From the NCBI GenBank assembly GCA_947650365.1, contig OX393550.1:53394879-53458878 (forward strand): a stretch of DNA of 64,000 nucleotides, read 5' to 3'. Below, piece by piece: positions 1 to 15,800 of this stretch (position 1 is the first letter of the stretch; every line of letters begins with the position of its first letter). Both the position numbers and the translations under genes were made by a program. Source of the DNA: Chamaelirium japonicum. Its lineage: Eukaryota > Streptophyta > Magnoliopsida > Liliales > Melanthiaceae. The notes under the pieces are model-generated. The model did not search any database. It worked only from the letters and a program-made list of their open reading frames with translations, and was not told the DNA's origin.

Positions 1-2571
1 TTCATGCGAATGAATTAGAATGGATCGTACGAATGAATTATAATGGATCGTACGAATGAATTAGAATGGATCTTACGAATGAATTAGAATGGATCGTACG
101 AATGAATTAGAATGGATCGTACGAATGAATTAGAATGGATACATTCGTGCGAATGAATTAGAATGGATCGGATGAATGAATTAGAATGGATCGTACGAAT
201 GAATTAGAATGGATCGTACGAATGAATTAGAATGGATCGCACGAATAAATTAGAATGGATACATTCGTCCGAATGAATTAGAATGGATCATACGAATGAA
301 TAAGAATGGATCGTACGAATGTATTAGAATAGATTGTACGAATGAATTAGAATGGATTAGACGAATGAATTGGAATGGATCGTGTGAAAGAATTAGAATG
401 GATTATATGAATGAATTAGAATGGAAAGTATGAATGAATTAGAATGGATCGTGCGAATGAATTTGAATGGATCGTACGAATTCATTCTAATTCATTCATA
501 CAATCCATTCTAATTCTTTCACACGATCCATTTTAATTCATTCGTAGGATCCATTCTAATTCATTCGTACAATCTATTCTATTTCATTCGTACGATCCAT
601 TCTTACTCATTCGTATGATCCATTCTAATTCATTCGGACGAATGTATCCATTCTAATTTATTCGTACGATCCATTCTAATTCATTCGTACGATCCATTCT
701 AATTCATTCGTACGATCCATTCTAATTCATTCGTACGATCCATTCTAATTCATTCGTACGATCCATTCTAATTCATTCGCACAAATGTATCCATTCTAAT
801 TCATTCGTACGAAGTAATTAGAATGGATCGTACGAATGAATTAGAATGGATCGTACGAATGAATTAGAATAGATCTTACGAATGAATTAGAATGGATCGT
901 ACGAATGAATTAGAATGGATATATTCATGCAAATGAATTAGAATGGATCGTATGAATGTATTAGAATGGATCGTATGAGTGAATTAGAATGGATCGTACA
1001 AATGAATTAGAATGGATCGTATGAATGAATTAGAATGGTTACATTCGTGCGAATGAATGAGAATAGATCGTACGAATGAATTAGAATGGATCGTACGAAT
1101 AAATTAGAATGGATCGTGGGAATGAATTAGAATGGATCGTACGAATGAGTTAGAATGGATCATACGAATGATCCATTCTAATTCATTCATACGATCCATT
1201 CTAATTCATTTACACGAATATATCCATTCTAATTCATTCGTACGATCCATTCTAATTCTTTCGTACGATCCATTCTAATTCCTTCGTACGATCCATTCTA
1301 TTTCATTCGTATGATCCATTCTAATTCCTTCGTATGATCCATTCTAATTCCTTCGTATCCATTCTAATTCACTCATACGTTCCATTCTAATTCATTCATA
1401 CGATCTATTCTAATTCAATCATACAATCCATTCTAATTCTTTCACACGATCTATTCTAATTCATTCGTACGATCCATTCTAATTCATTCGCACAATCCTT
1501 TCTATTTCATTCGTACGATCCATTCTTACTCATTGGTACGATCCATTCTAATTCATTCGCACGAATGTATCCATTCTAATTTATTCGTACGAATGAATTA
1601 GAATGGATCGTACGAATGAATTAGAATGGATCGTGCGAATGAATTAGAATGGATCGTGCGAATGAATTAGAATGGATCGTACGAATGAACTAGAATGGAT
1701 ACATTCGTGTGAATGAATTAGAATGGATCGTACGATTGAATTAGAATGGATCATACGAATGAATTAGAATGGATCTTACGAATGAATTAGAATGGATCGT
1801 ACGAATAAATTAGAATGGATTGTATGAATGGTTTAGAATGGATACATTCGTGCGAATGAAATTCGAATGGATCGTACGAATGAATTAGAATGGATCAAAT
1901 GAATGAATTAGAATGGTTACATTCATGCGAATGAATTAGAATGGATCGTACGAATGGATTAGAATGGATCGTACGAATAGAATAGAATTGATACATTCGT
2001 GCGAATGAATTAGATTGGATCATATGAATGAGTAAGAATGGATCGTACGAATGAAATAGAATGGATTAGAATGTATTAGAATGGATCGTACGAATGAACT
2101 AGAATGGATACATTCGTGCGAATGAATTAGAATGGATCGTACGAATGAATTAGAATGGATCTTACGAATGAATTAGAATGGATCGTACGAATGAATTAGA
2201 ATGGATCATACGAATATATTAGAATTGATACATTCGTGCGAATGAATTAGAATGGATCGGACGAATGAATTAGAATGGATCGTACGCTCGAATGTATCCA
2301 TTCTAATCCATTCGTACGATCCATTCTAATCCATTCGTACGATCAATTCTAATTCATTCGCATGAATGTAACCATTCTAATTCATTCATTTGATCCATTC
2401 TAATTCATTCGTACGATCCATTCTAATTCATTCATACGATCCATTCTAATTCATTCATACGATCCATTCTTATTCATTCATACAATCCATTCTAATTCAT
2501 TCGCACGATCCATTCTAATTCATTTATACAATCCATTCTAATTCATTCATACAATCCATTCTAATTCATTC
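1..2571. repeat. 23/28-bp satellite array, alternating orientation blocks
   Basis: Continuous short-monomer satellite. The forward monomer is GAATGAATTA, then GAATGGAT, then CGTAC (23 bp). A 28-bp form has ACATTCGTGC in place of CGTAC. Orientation blocks read by eye are forward 1-478, reverse 479-810, forward 811-1170, reverse 1171-1590, forward 1591-2290, and reverse from about 2291 onward. Switches fall within or beside the linker, for example where a forward CGTAC runs directly into a reverse ATTCATTC. No open reading frame, RNA gene or other element is visible. The stretch has a second, slightly diverged copy beginning near 16782. Confidence 0.95.
145..815. repeat. large imperfect palindrome within the satellite
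   Basis: The left arm (about 145-423) and right arm (about 481-815) carry the same ordered series of monomer variants in opposite orientation, around a spacer of about 60 bp. Read outward from the spacer, both arms show the same series: a TGTATG- or TATATG-type linker, the GTGTGAAAG variant, a unit with a variant linker, an AGATTGTACG unit, a unit with an altered second half, a GAGTAAG or GAATAAG unit, a 28-bp unit containing CGTCCG, and an AATAAATT unit. The shared rare variants show that this is a true inverted duplication, beyond the generic similarity of monomers. In single-stranded form it could fold into a hairpin of several hundred bases. Confidence 0.85.
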
Positions 2572-5500
2572 ATACGATCTATTCTAATTCTTTCGGACGA
2601 ATGTATCCATTCTAATTCATTCGCACGAATGTATCCATTCTAATTCATTCGTACGATCCATTCTAATTCATTCGCCCGATCCATTCTAATTCATTCGTAC
2701 GATCAATTCTAATTCATTCGCACGAATGTATCCATTCTAATTCATTCGTACGATCCATTCTAATTCATTCGCCCGATCCATTCTAATTCATTCGTACGAT
2801 CAATTCTAATTCATTCGCACGAATGTATCCATTCTAATTCATTCGTACGATCCATTCTAATTCATTCATAGGATCCATTCTAATTCATTCATACAATCCA
2901 TTCTAATTTATTCGCACGAATGTATCCATTCTAATTCATTCGTACGATCAATTCTAATTCATTCACAAAATCTATTCTAATTCATTCATACGATCCATTC
3001 TAATTCATTCTCACGAATGTATCCATTCTAATTCATTCATACGATCCATTCTAATTCATTCGTACGATCCATTCTAATTCACTCATACGATCCATTCTAA
3101 TACATTCATACAATCCATTCTAATTCATTTGCACGAATATATCCATTCTAATTCATTCGTACGATCCATTCTAATTCCTTCGTACGATCCATTCTAATTC
3201 ATTCGTATGATCTATCCTATTTCATTCGTACGATCCATTCTTACTCATTCGTACGATCCATTCTAATTCATTCGTCCGATCCATTCTAATTCATTCGCAC
3301 GAATGTATCCATTCTAATTCATTCATACGATCCATTCTAATTCATTCGCACGATCCATTCTAATTCATTCGTACGATCCATTCTAATTCTTTCACACGAT
3401 CCATTCTAATTCATTCGTACGATCCATTCTAATTCATTCGCACGATCCATTCTAATTCATTCGTACAATCTATTCTAATTCATTCATACGATCCATTCTA
3501 ATTCATTCGTACGATCCATTCTAATTCATTCGCACAAATGTATCCATTCTAATTCATTCATACGATCCATTCTAATTCATTTGCACGATCTATTCTAATT
3601 CATTCGTACGATCCATTCTAATTCATTCGTACGATCCATTCTAATTCATTCGTATGATCCATTCTAATTAATTCATATGATCCATTCTAATTCATTCGTA
3701 TATTCCATTCTAATTCTTTCGCACGATCCATTCATTCGTACGATCCATTCTAATTCAGGATCGTACGAATGAATTAGAATGGATACATTCGTGCGAATGA
3801 ATTAGAATTGATCGTACGAATGAATTAGAATGGATCGTGCGAATGAATTAGAATGGATCGTACGAATGAATTAGAATGGATCGTACGAATGAACTAGAAT
3901 GGATACATTCGTGCGAATGAATTAGAATGGATCGTACGAATGAATTAGAATGGATCGTACGAATGAATTAGAATGGATCTTACGAATGAATTAGAATAGA
4001 TTGTACGAATGAATTAGAATGGATCGTACGAATGAATTAGAATGGATATATTCGTGCGAATGAATTAGAATGGATCGTACGAATGAATTAGATTGGATCG
4101 TACGAATGAATTTGAATGGATACATTTGTGCGAATGAATCTAAATAGATTGTATGAATGAATTACAATGGATCGTACGAAAGAATTAGAATGGATCGTAC
4201 GAATGAATTAGAATAGCTCATACGAATGAATTAGAATGAATCGTATGAATAAATTAGAATGGTTACATTCGTGCGAATGAATTAGAATAGATCGTACGAA
4301 TGAATTAGAATGGATCGTATGAATAAATTAGAATGGATCGTGGGAATGAATTAGAATGGATCGTACGAATGAATTAGAATGGATCCACCGAATGAGTTAG
4401 AATGGATCATACGAATGAATTAGAATGGATTGTACGAATGAATTAGAATGGATTGTGCGAATGAATTAGAATGGATCGTATGAATGAATAAGAATGGATC
4501 GTACGAATGAATTAGAATGGATCGTGCGAATGAATTAGCATTAACCGTACGAATGTATTAGAATGGATCGTACGAATGAATTAGAATGAATCGTACGATC
4601 CATTCTAATTCATTCGTACGATCCATTCTAATTCATTCGTACGATCCATTCTAATTCATTCGCACGAATGTATCCATTCTAGTTCATTCGTACGATCCAT
4701 TCTAGTTCATTCGTACGATCCATTCTAATTCATTCGTACGGTCCATTCTAATTCATTCCTATGATCCATTCTAATTAATTCGTATGATCCATTCTAATTC
4801 ATTCGTACGATCCATTCTAATTCATTCATACAATCCATTATAATTCATTCGCACGAATGTATCCATTCTAATTAATTCATACGATCCATTCTAATTCATT
4901 CGTATTATCCATTCTTATTCAGTCGCACGATCCAGTCTAATGGATTCGCACGATCCATTCTAATTCATTTGCATGAATGTATCCATTCTAATTCATACGA
5001 TCGTGTGAATGAATTAGAGTGGTTACATTCGTGCGAATGAATTAGAATGGATCGTACGAATGGATTAGAATGGATCGTACGAATGGATACATTCGTGCGA
5101 ATGAATTAGAATGGATTGTATGAATGAATTAGAATGGATCGTACGATCCATTTGAATTCATTCGTACAATCCATTCTAATTCATTCGTACGATCCATTCT
5201 AATTCATTCGTACGAATGTATCCATTCTAATTCATTTGCACGATCCATTCTAATTCATTCCTATGATCTATTCTAATTCATTCATACGATCCATTCTAAT
5301 TCATTCATACGATCCATTCTACGATCCATTCTAATTCATTCGTATATTCCATTCTAATTCATTAGCACGATCCAATCTAATTTATTCATACGATCCATTC
5401 TTACTCATTCGTATGATCCATTCAAATTCAATCGTACGATCCATTCTAATTCATTCGTACGATCCATTCTAATTCCTTCGTACGATCCATTCTAATTCAT

Positions 5501-7750
5501 TCGTACGATCCATTCTAATTCATTCGCGCAATCTATTCTAATTCATTCGTACGATCAATTCTAATTCATTCGTACGATCCATTCTAATTCATTCATACAA
5601 TCCATTCTAATTTATTTGCACGAATGTATCCATTCTAGTTCATTCGTACGATCCATTCTAATTCATTCGCACAATCTATTCTAATTCATTCATACAATCC
5701 ATTCTAATTCATTCGCACGAATGTATCCATTCTAATTCATTCATACAATCCATTCTACTTCATTCGTACTATCCGTTCTACTTCATTCGTACTATCCGTT
5801 CTAATTCACTCATGCGATCCATTCTAATTCATTCATACGATCCATTCTAATTCATTTGCACGAATATATCCATTCTAATTCATTCGTACGATCCATTCTA
5901 ATTCCTTCGTACGATCCATTCTAATTCCTTCGTACGATCCATTCTGATTCCTTCGTACGATCCATTCTATTTCATTCGTATGATCCATTCTAATTCCTTC
6001 GTACGATCCATTCTAATTCCTTCGTATCCATTCTAATTCACTCATACGATCCATTCTAATTCAGTCGTACGATCCATTCTAATTCATTCATACAATCCAT
6101 TCTAATTCATTCGCACGAATGTATCCATTCTAATTCATTCGTACGATCAGTTCTAATTCATTCACAAAATCTATTCTAATTCATTCATACGATCCATTCT
6201 AATTCATTCGCACGAATGTATCCATTCTAATTCATTCCTACGATCCATTCTAATTCATTCGTACGATCCATTCTAATTCATTCATATGATCCATTCTAAT
6301 TAATTCGTATGATCCATTCTAATTCACTCATACGATCCATTCTAATACATTCATGTATCCATTCTAATCCATTTGTACGATCCATTCTAATTCATTCGTA
6401 CGATCCATTCTAATTCATTCGCACAAATGTATCCATTCTAATTCATTCGTACGATCCATTCTAATTCATTCGCACGATCCATTCTAATTCATTCGTACGA
6501 TCCATTCTAATTCATTCGTACGATCCATTCTAATTCATTCGTATGATCCATTCTAATTAATTCGTATGATCCATTCTAATTCATTCGTACGATCCATTCT
6601 AATTCATTCGTACGATCCATTCTAATTCATTCGCACAATCCATTCTATTTCATTCGTACGATCCATTCTTACTCATTGGTATGATCCATTCTAATTCATT
6701 CGCACGAATGTATCCATTCTAATTCATTCGTACGAATCCATTCTAATTCATTCGTATAATCCATTCTATTTCATTCGTACGATCCATTCTTACTCATTCG
6801 TATGATCCATTCTAATTCATTCGCACGAATGTATCCATTCTAAATCATTCGTACGATCCATTCTAATTCATTCGTACGATCCATTCTAAATCATTCGTAC
6901 AATCCATTCTATTTCATTCGTACGATCAATTCTAATTCATTAGCACGATCCATTCTAATTCATTCGTACGATCCATTCAAATTCATTCGCACGATCCATT
7001 CTAATTCATTCGTACAATCCATTCTATTTCATTCGTATGATCCATTCTTACTCATTCGTATGATCCATTCTAATTCATTCGCACGAATGTATTCATTCTA
7101 ATCCATTCGTACAAATCCATTCGTACGATCCATTCTAATTCATTCGCATGAATGTAACCATTCTAATTAATTCATTTGATCCATTCTAATTCATTCGTAC
7201 GATCCATTCTAATTCATTCGTCCGATCCATTCTAATTCATTCGCACGAATGTATCCATTCTAAACCATTCATACGATCCATTCTAATTTATTCGTACGAT
7301 CCATTCTAATTCATTCGTAAGATCCATTCTAATTCATTCGCACGATTCATTCTAATTCATTCGTAAGATCCATTCTAATTCATTCGTACGATCCATTCTA
7401 ATTCATTCGTACGATCCATTCTAATTCATTCGCACGAATGTATCCATTCTAGTTCATTCGTACGATCCATTCTAATTCATTCGTACGATCCATTCTAATT
7501 CATTCGCAAGATCCATTCTAATTCATTCGTGCGATCAATTCTAATTCATTCGCACGAATGTATCCCACACGATCCATTCTAATTCATTCGTACGTTCCAT
7601 TCTAATTCATTAGCACGATCCATGCTAATTCATTCGTTCGATCAATTCTAATTCATTAGCACGATCCATTCTAATTCATTTGTACGATCCATTCTAATTC
7701 ATTCGCACGATCCATCCTAATTCATTCATAGGATCCATTCTAATTCATTC
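2572..7750. repeat. 5.18-kb higher-order satellite segment, copy A
   Basis: First of two tandem satellite segments sharing the same series of monomer variants and orientation switches. Blocks are reverse to 3756, forward 3757-4596, reverse 4597-4999, forward 5000-5145, then reverse. Anchor variants such as the TTAACCGTAC unit (4541) recur in the next copy at a constant offset of 5082 over most of the length. This copy is 120 bp longer than copy B. The difference is accounted for by a 97-bp block of four monomers (about 2701-2797; 23+28+23+23) and one extra 23-bp monomer near 5770-5795. No genes are present. Confidence 0.88.
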
Positions 7751-10700
7751 ATACGATCTATTCTAATTCTTTCGCACGAATGTATCCATTCTAATTCATT
7801 CGCACGAATGTATCCATTCTAATTCATTCGTACGATCCATTCTAATTCATTCGCCCGATCCATTCTAATTCATTCGTACGATCAATTCTAATTCATTCGC
7901 ACGAATGTATCCATTCTAATTCATTCGTACGATCCATTCTAATTCATTCATAGGATCCATTCTAATTCATTCATACAATCCATTCTAATTTATTCGCACG
8001 AATGTATCCATTCTAATTCATTCGTACGATCAATTCTAATTCATTCACAAAATCTATTCTAATTCATTCATACGATCCATTCTAATTCATTCACACGAAT
8101 GTATCCATTCTAATTCATTCATACGATCCATTCTAATTCATTCGTACGATCCATTCTAATTCACTCATACGATCCATTCTAATACATTCATACAATCCAT
8201 TCTAATTCATTTGCACGAATATATCCATTCTAATTCATTCGTACGATCCATTCTAATTCCTTCGTACGATCCATTCTAATTCATTCGTATGATCTATCCT
8301 ATTTCATTCGTACGATCCATTCTTACTCATTCGTACGATCCATTCTAATTCATTCGTCCGATCCATTCTAATTCATTCGCACGAATGTATCCATTCTAAT
8401 TCATTCATACGAACCATTCTAATTCATTCGCACGATCCATTCTAATTCATTCGTACGATCCATTCTAATTCTTTCACACGATCCATTCTAATTCATTCGT
8501 ACGATCCATTCTAATTCATTCGCACGATCCATTCTAATTCATTCGTACAATCTATTCTAATTCATTCATACGATCCATTCTAATTCATTCGTACGATCCA
8601 TTCTAATTCATTCGCACAAATGTATCCATTCTAATTCATTCATACGATCCATTCTAATTCATTTGCACGATCTATTCTAATTCATTCGTACGATCCATTC
8701 TAATTCATTCGTACGATCCATTCTAATTCATTCGTATGATCCATTCTAATTAATTCATATGATCCATTCTAATTCATTCGTATATTCCATTCTAATTCTT
8801 TCGCACGATCCATTCATTCGTACGATCCATTCTAATTCAGGATCGTACGAATGAATTAGAATGGATACATTCGTGCGAATGAATTAGAATTGATCGTACG
8901 AATGAATTAGAATGGATCGTGCGAATGAATTAGAATGGATCGTACGAATGAATTAGAATGGATCGTACGAATGAACTAGAATGGATACATTCGTGCGAAT
9001 GAATTAGAATGGATCGTACGAATGAATTAGAATGGATCGTACGAATGAATTAGAATGAATCTTACGAATGAATTAGAATAGATTGTACGAATGAATTAGA
9101 ATGGATCGTACGAATGAATTAGAATGGATATATTCGTGCGAATGAATTAGAATGGATCGTACGAATGAATTAGATTGGATCGTACGAATGAATTTGAATG
9201 GATACATTTGTGCGAATGAATCTAAATAGATTGTATGAATGAATTACAATGGATCGTACGAAAGAATTAGAATGGATCGTACGAATGAATTAGAATAGCT
9301 CATACGAATGAATTAGAATGAATCGTATGAATAAATTAGAATGGTTACATTCGTGCGAATGAATTAGAATAGATCGTACGAATGAATTAGAATGGATCGT
9401 ATGAATAATTTAGAATGGATCGTGGGAATGAATTAGAATGGATCGTACGAATGAATTAGAATGGATCCACCGAATGAGTTAGAATGGATCATACGAATGA
9501 ATTAGAATGGATTGTACGAATGAATTAGAATGGATTGTGCGAATGAATTAGAATGGATCGTATGAATGAATAAGAATGGATCGTACGAATGAATTAGAAT
9601 GGATCGTGCGAATGAATTAGCATTAACCGTACGAATGTATTAGAATGGATCGTACGAATGAATTAGAATGAATCGTACGATCCATTCTAATTCATTCGTA
9701 CGATCCATTCTAATTCATTCGTACGATCCATTCTAATTCATTCGCACGAATGTATCCATTCTAGTTCATTCGTACGATCCATTCTAGTTCATTCGTACGA
9801 TCCATTCTAATTCATTCGTACGATCCATTCTAATTCATTCGTATGATCCATTCTAATTAATTCGTATGATCCATTCTAATTCATTCGTACGATCCATTCT
9901 AATTCATTCATACAATCCATTATAATTCATTCGCACGAATGTATCCATTCTAATTAATTCATACGATCCATTCTAATTCATTCGTATTATCCATTCTTAT
10001 TCAGTCGCACGATCCAGTCTAATGGATTCGCACGATCCATTCTAATTCATTTGCATGAATGTATCCATTCTAATTCATACGATCGTGTGAATGAATTAGA
10101 GTGGTTACATTCGTGCGAATGAATTAGAATGGATCGTACGAATGGATTAGAATGGATCGTACGAATGGATACATTCGTGCGAATGAATTAGAATGGATTG
10201 TATGAATGAATTAGAATGGATCGTACGATCCATTTGAATTCATTCGTACAATCCATTCTAATTCATTCGTACGATCCATTCTAATTCATTCGTACGAATG
10301 TATCCATTCTAATTCATTTGCACGATCCATTGTAATTCATTCCTATGATCTATTCTAATTCATTCATACGATCCATTCTAATTCATTCATACGATCCATT
10401 CTACGATCCATTCTAATTCATTCGTATATTCCATTCTAATTCATTAGCACGATCCAATCTAATTTATTCATACGATCCATTCTTACTCATTCGTATGATC
10501 CATTCAAATTCAATCGTACGATCCATTCTAATTCATTCGTACGATCCATTCTAATTCCTTCGTACGATCCATTCTAATTCATTCGTACGATCCATTCTAA
10601 TTCATTCGCGCAATCTATTCTAATTCATTCGTACGATCAATTCTAATTCATTCGTACGATCCATTCTAATTCATTCATACAATCCATTCTAATTTATTTG

Positions 10701-12809
10701 CACGAATGTATCCATTCTAGTTCATTCGTACGATCCATTCTAATTCATTCGCACAATCTATTCTAATTCATTCATACGATCCATTCTAATTCATTCGCAC
10801 GAATGTATCCATTCTAATTCATTCATACAATCCATTCTACTTCATTCGTACTATCCGTTCTAATTCACTCATGCGATCCATTCTAATTCATTCATACGAT
10901 CCATTCTAATTCATTTGCACGAATATATCCATTCTAATTCATTCGTACGATCCATTCTAATTCCTTCGTACGATCCATTCTAATTCCTTCGTACGATCCA
11001 TTCTGATTCCTTCGTACGATCCATTCTATTTCATTCGTATGATCCATTCTAATTCCTTCGTACGATCCATTCTAATTCCTTCGTATCCATTCTAATTCAC
11101 TCATACGATCCATTCTAATTCAGTCGTACGATCCATTCTAATTCATTCATACAATCCATTCTAATTCATTCGCACGAATGTATCCATTCTAATTCATTCG
11201 TACGATCAGTTCTAATTCATTCACAAAATCTATTCTAATTCATTCATACGATCCATTCTAATTCATTCGCACGAATGTATCCATTCTAATTCATTCCTAC
11301 GATCCATTCTAATTCATTCGTACGATCCATTCTAATTCATTCATATGATCCATTCTAATTAATTCGTATGATCCATTCTAATTCACTCATACGATCCATT
11401 CTAATACATTCATGTATCCATTCTAATCCATTTGTACGATCCATTCTAATTCATTCGTACGATCCATTCTAATTCATTCGCACAAATGTATCCATTCTAA
11501 TTCATTCGTACGATCCATTCTAATTCATTCGCACGATCCATTCTAATTCATTCGTACGATCCATTCTAATTCATTCGTACGATCCATTCTAATTCATTCG
11601 TATGATCCATTCTAATTAATTCGTATGATCCATTCTAATTCATTCGTACGATCCATTCTAATTCATTCGTACGATCCATTCTAATTCATTCGCACAATCC
11701 ATTCTATTTCATTCGTACGATCCATTCTTACTCATTGGTATGATCCATTCTAATTCATTCGCACGAATGTATCCATTCTAATTCATTCGTACGAATCCAT
11801 TCTAATTCATTCGTATAATCCATTCTATTTCATTCGTACGATCCATTCTTACTCATTCGTATGATCCATTCTAATTCATTCGCACGAATGTATCCATTCT
11901 AAATCATTCGTACGATCCATTCTAATTCATTCGTACGATCCATTCTAAATCATTCGTACAATCCATTCTATTTCATTCGTACGATCAATTCTAATTCATT
12001 AGCACGATCCATTCTAATTCATTCGTACGATCCATTCAAATTCATTCGCACGATCCATTCTAATTCATTCGTACAATCCATTCTATTTCATTCGTATGAT
12101 CCATTCTTACTCATTCGTATGATCCATTCTAATTCATTCGCACGAATGTATTCATTCTAATCCATTCGTACAAATCTATTCGTACGATCCATTCTAATTC
12201 ATTCGCATGAATGTAACCATTCTAATTCATTCATTTGATCCATTCTAATTCATTCGTACGATCCATTCTAATTCATTCGTCCGATCCATTCTAATTCATT
12301 CGCACGAATGTATCCATTCTAAACCATTCATACGATCCATTCTAATTTATTCGTACGATCCATTCTAATTCATTCGTAAGATCCATTCTAATTCATTCGT
12401 ACGATTCATTCTAATTTATTCGTAAGATCCATTCTAATTCATTCGTACGATCCATTCTAATTCATTCGTACGATCCATTCTAATTCATTCGCACGAATGT
12501 ATCCATTCTAGTTCATTCGTACGATCCATTCTAATTCATTCATACGATCCATTCTAATTCATTCGCAAGATCCATTCTAATTCATTCGTGCGATCAATTC
12601 TAATTCATTCGCACGAATGTATCCCACACGATCCATTCTAATTCATTCGTACGTTCCATTCTAATTCATTAGCACGATCCATGCTAATTCATTCGTTCGA
12701 TCAATTCTAATTCATTAGCACGATCCATTCTAATTCATTTGTACGATCCATTCTAATTCATTCGCACGATCCATCCTAATTCATTCATAGGATCCATTCT
12801 AATTCATTC
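7751..12809. repeat. 5.06-kb higher-order satellite segment, copy B
   Basis: Tandem partner of the preceding segment, with the same block order: reverse to 8838, forward 8839-9678, reverse 9679-10081, forward 10082-10227, then reverse. Only scattered single-base differences were seen in the lines I compared, so the duplication looks recent. Both copies and the sequence that follows begin with the same motif, an ATACGATCTA unit followed by a TTCTTTCG unit (2572, 7751, 12810), which marks the tandem junctions. No genes are present. Confidence 0.88.
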
Positions 12810-15800
12810 ATACGATCTATTCTAATTCTTTCGCACGAATGTATCCATTCTAATTCATTCGCACGAATGTATCCATTCTAATTCATTCGTACGATCCATT
12901 CTAATTCATTCGTACGATCCATTCGAATTCATTCGTACGATCCATTCTAATTCATTCATATGATCCATTTTAATTCATTCATACAATCCATTCTAATTCT
13001 TTCACACGATCCATTCTAATTCATTCAGACGATCCATTCTAATTCATTCGTACAATCCATTCTATTTCATTCGTACGATCGATTCTTACTCATTCGTATG
13101 ATCCATTCTAATTCATTCGTATGATCCATTCTAATTCATTCGTACGATCCATTCTAATTCATTTGTACGATCCATTCTAATCCATTCGCACGAATGTATC
13201 CATTCTAGTTCATTCGTACGATCCATTCTAATTCATTCGTACGATCCATTCTAATTCATTCGCACGATCCATTCTAATTCATTCGTACAATCCATTCTAA
13301 TTCATTCATACGATCCATTCTAATTCATTCGTACGATCCATTCTAATTTATTCGTACAATCTATTCTAATTCGTTCGTACGAATGGATACATTCGTGTGA
13401 ATGAATTAGAATGGATCGTACGAATGAGTAAGAATGGATCGTACGAATGAAATAGAATGGATTGCACGAATGAATTAAATGGATCGTATGAATGAATTAG
13501 AATGGATCGTGAGAAAGAATTAGAATGGATTGTATGAATGAATTAGAATGGATCGTACGAAGGAATTAGAATGGATCGTATGAATGAATTAGAATGGATC
13601 GTACGAATGAATTAGAATAGATCGTACGAATGAATTAGAATGAATCATACGAATGAATTAGAATGGATCGTGTGAAAGAATTAGAATGGATCATACGAAT
13701 GAATTAGAATGGATCATGCGAATGAATTAGAATGGATCGTACGAATGAATTAGAATGGATCGTGCTAATGAATTAGAATTGATCGAACGAATGAATTAGC
13801 ATGGATCGTGCATTCGTACGATCCATTCTAATTCATTCGTAAGATCCATTCTAATTCATTCGTACGATCCATTCTAATTCATTCGTACGATCCATTCTAA
13901 TACATTCGTACGATTCATGCTAATTCATTCGCACAATCCATTCTAATTCATTCGTATGATCCATTCTTATTCATTCATACGATCCATTCTAATTCATTCG
14001 CACAATCCATTCTAATTCATTCGTACAATCCATTCTAATTCATTCGTATGATCCATTCTAATTCATTTGTACGATCCATTCTAATTCATTCGCACGATCC
14101 ATTCTAATTCATTCATACGACCCATTCTAATTCATTCATACGATCCATTCTAATTCATTCCTACAATCCATTCTAATTCATTCGCCCGATCCATTCTAAT
14201 TCATTCATACGATCCATTCTATTCGAATGGATCATGCGATCCATTCGAATTCATTCGCACGATCCATTCTAATTCATTCATACGATCCATTCTAATTCAT
14301 TCATACAATGCATTCTAATTCCTTCACACGATCCAATCTAATTCATTCGTACGATCCATTCTAATTCATTCGTACAATCCATTCTATTTTATTTGTACGA
14401 TCCATTCTTACTCATTCGTATTATCCATTCTAATTCATTTGTACGATCCATTCTAATTCATTCGTACGATCCATTCTTACTCATTCGTACGATCCATTCT
14501 TACTCATTCGTATGATCCATTCTAATTCATTCGCACGAATGTATCCATTCTAATTCATTCGTACAATCCATTCTAATTCATTCCGTACGATCCATTCTAA
14601 TTCATTCGTACGATCGTACGAATGAATTAGAATGGATCGTACGAATGAATTAGAATAGATTGTGCGAATGAATTAGAATGGATCGTACGAATGAATTAGA
14701 ATGAATCATACGAATGAGTAAGAATGGATCGTACGAATGAATTAGAATGGATCGTATGAATGAATTAGAATGGATCGTACGAATAAATTAGAATGGATAC
14801 ATTCGTCCGAATGAATTAGAATGGATCACACGAATGAGTAAGAATGGATCGTACGAATGAAATAGAATAGATCGTACGAATGAATTAGAATGGAATATAC
14901 GAATGAATTAGAATGGATCGTACGAATGAATTAGAATGGATCGTATGAATGAATTAGAATGGATCGTACGAATGAATTAGAATGGATCGTGCGAATGAAT
15001 TCGAATAGATGGTGCTAATGAATTAGAATGGAATAGAATAGATTGTACGAATGAATTAGAATGGATCGTATGAAGGAATTAGAATGGATCGTACGAATGA
15101 ATTAGAATAGATCGTACGAATGAATTAGAATGGATACATTCGTGTGAATGAATTAGAATGGATACATTCATGCGAAAGAATTAGAATAGATCGTATGAAT
15201 GAATTAGAATGGATCCTATGAATGAATTAGAATGGATCGTGCGAATGAATTAGAATGGATCGTACGAATGAATTAGAATGGATCGTGTGAAAGAATTAGA
15301 ATGGATTGCACGAATGAATTAGAATGGATCGTACGAATGAATTAGAATGGATCGTGTGAAAGAATTAGAATGGATTGTATGAATGAATTAGAACGTACGA
15401 TCCATTCTAATTCATTCGTATGATCCATTCTAATTCCTTCGTACGATACATTCTAATTCATTCGTACGATCCATTCTAATTCATTCGTGCAATCTATTCT
15501 AATTCATTCGTACGATCCATTCTAATTCATTCATACAATCCATTCTAATTTATTCGCACGAATGTATCCATTCTAATTCATTTGTACGATCCATTCTAAT
15601 TCATTAATTTGATCCATTCTAATTCATTTGTACGATCCATTCTAATTCACTCATACTATCCATTCTAATACATTCATACGATCCATTCTAATTCATTTGC
15701 ACGAATATATCTATTCTAATTCATTCGTACGATCACGAATGTATCCATTCTAGTTCATTCGTACGATCTATTCTAATTCATTCGTACGATCCATTCTAAT

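Noticed and set aside
1-2571. Telomeric or interstitial telomere repeat
   Set aside because: The monomer is 23/28 bp and bears no TTTAGGG-like unit.
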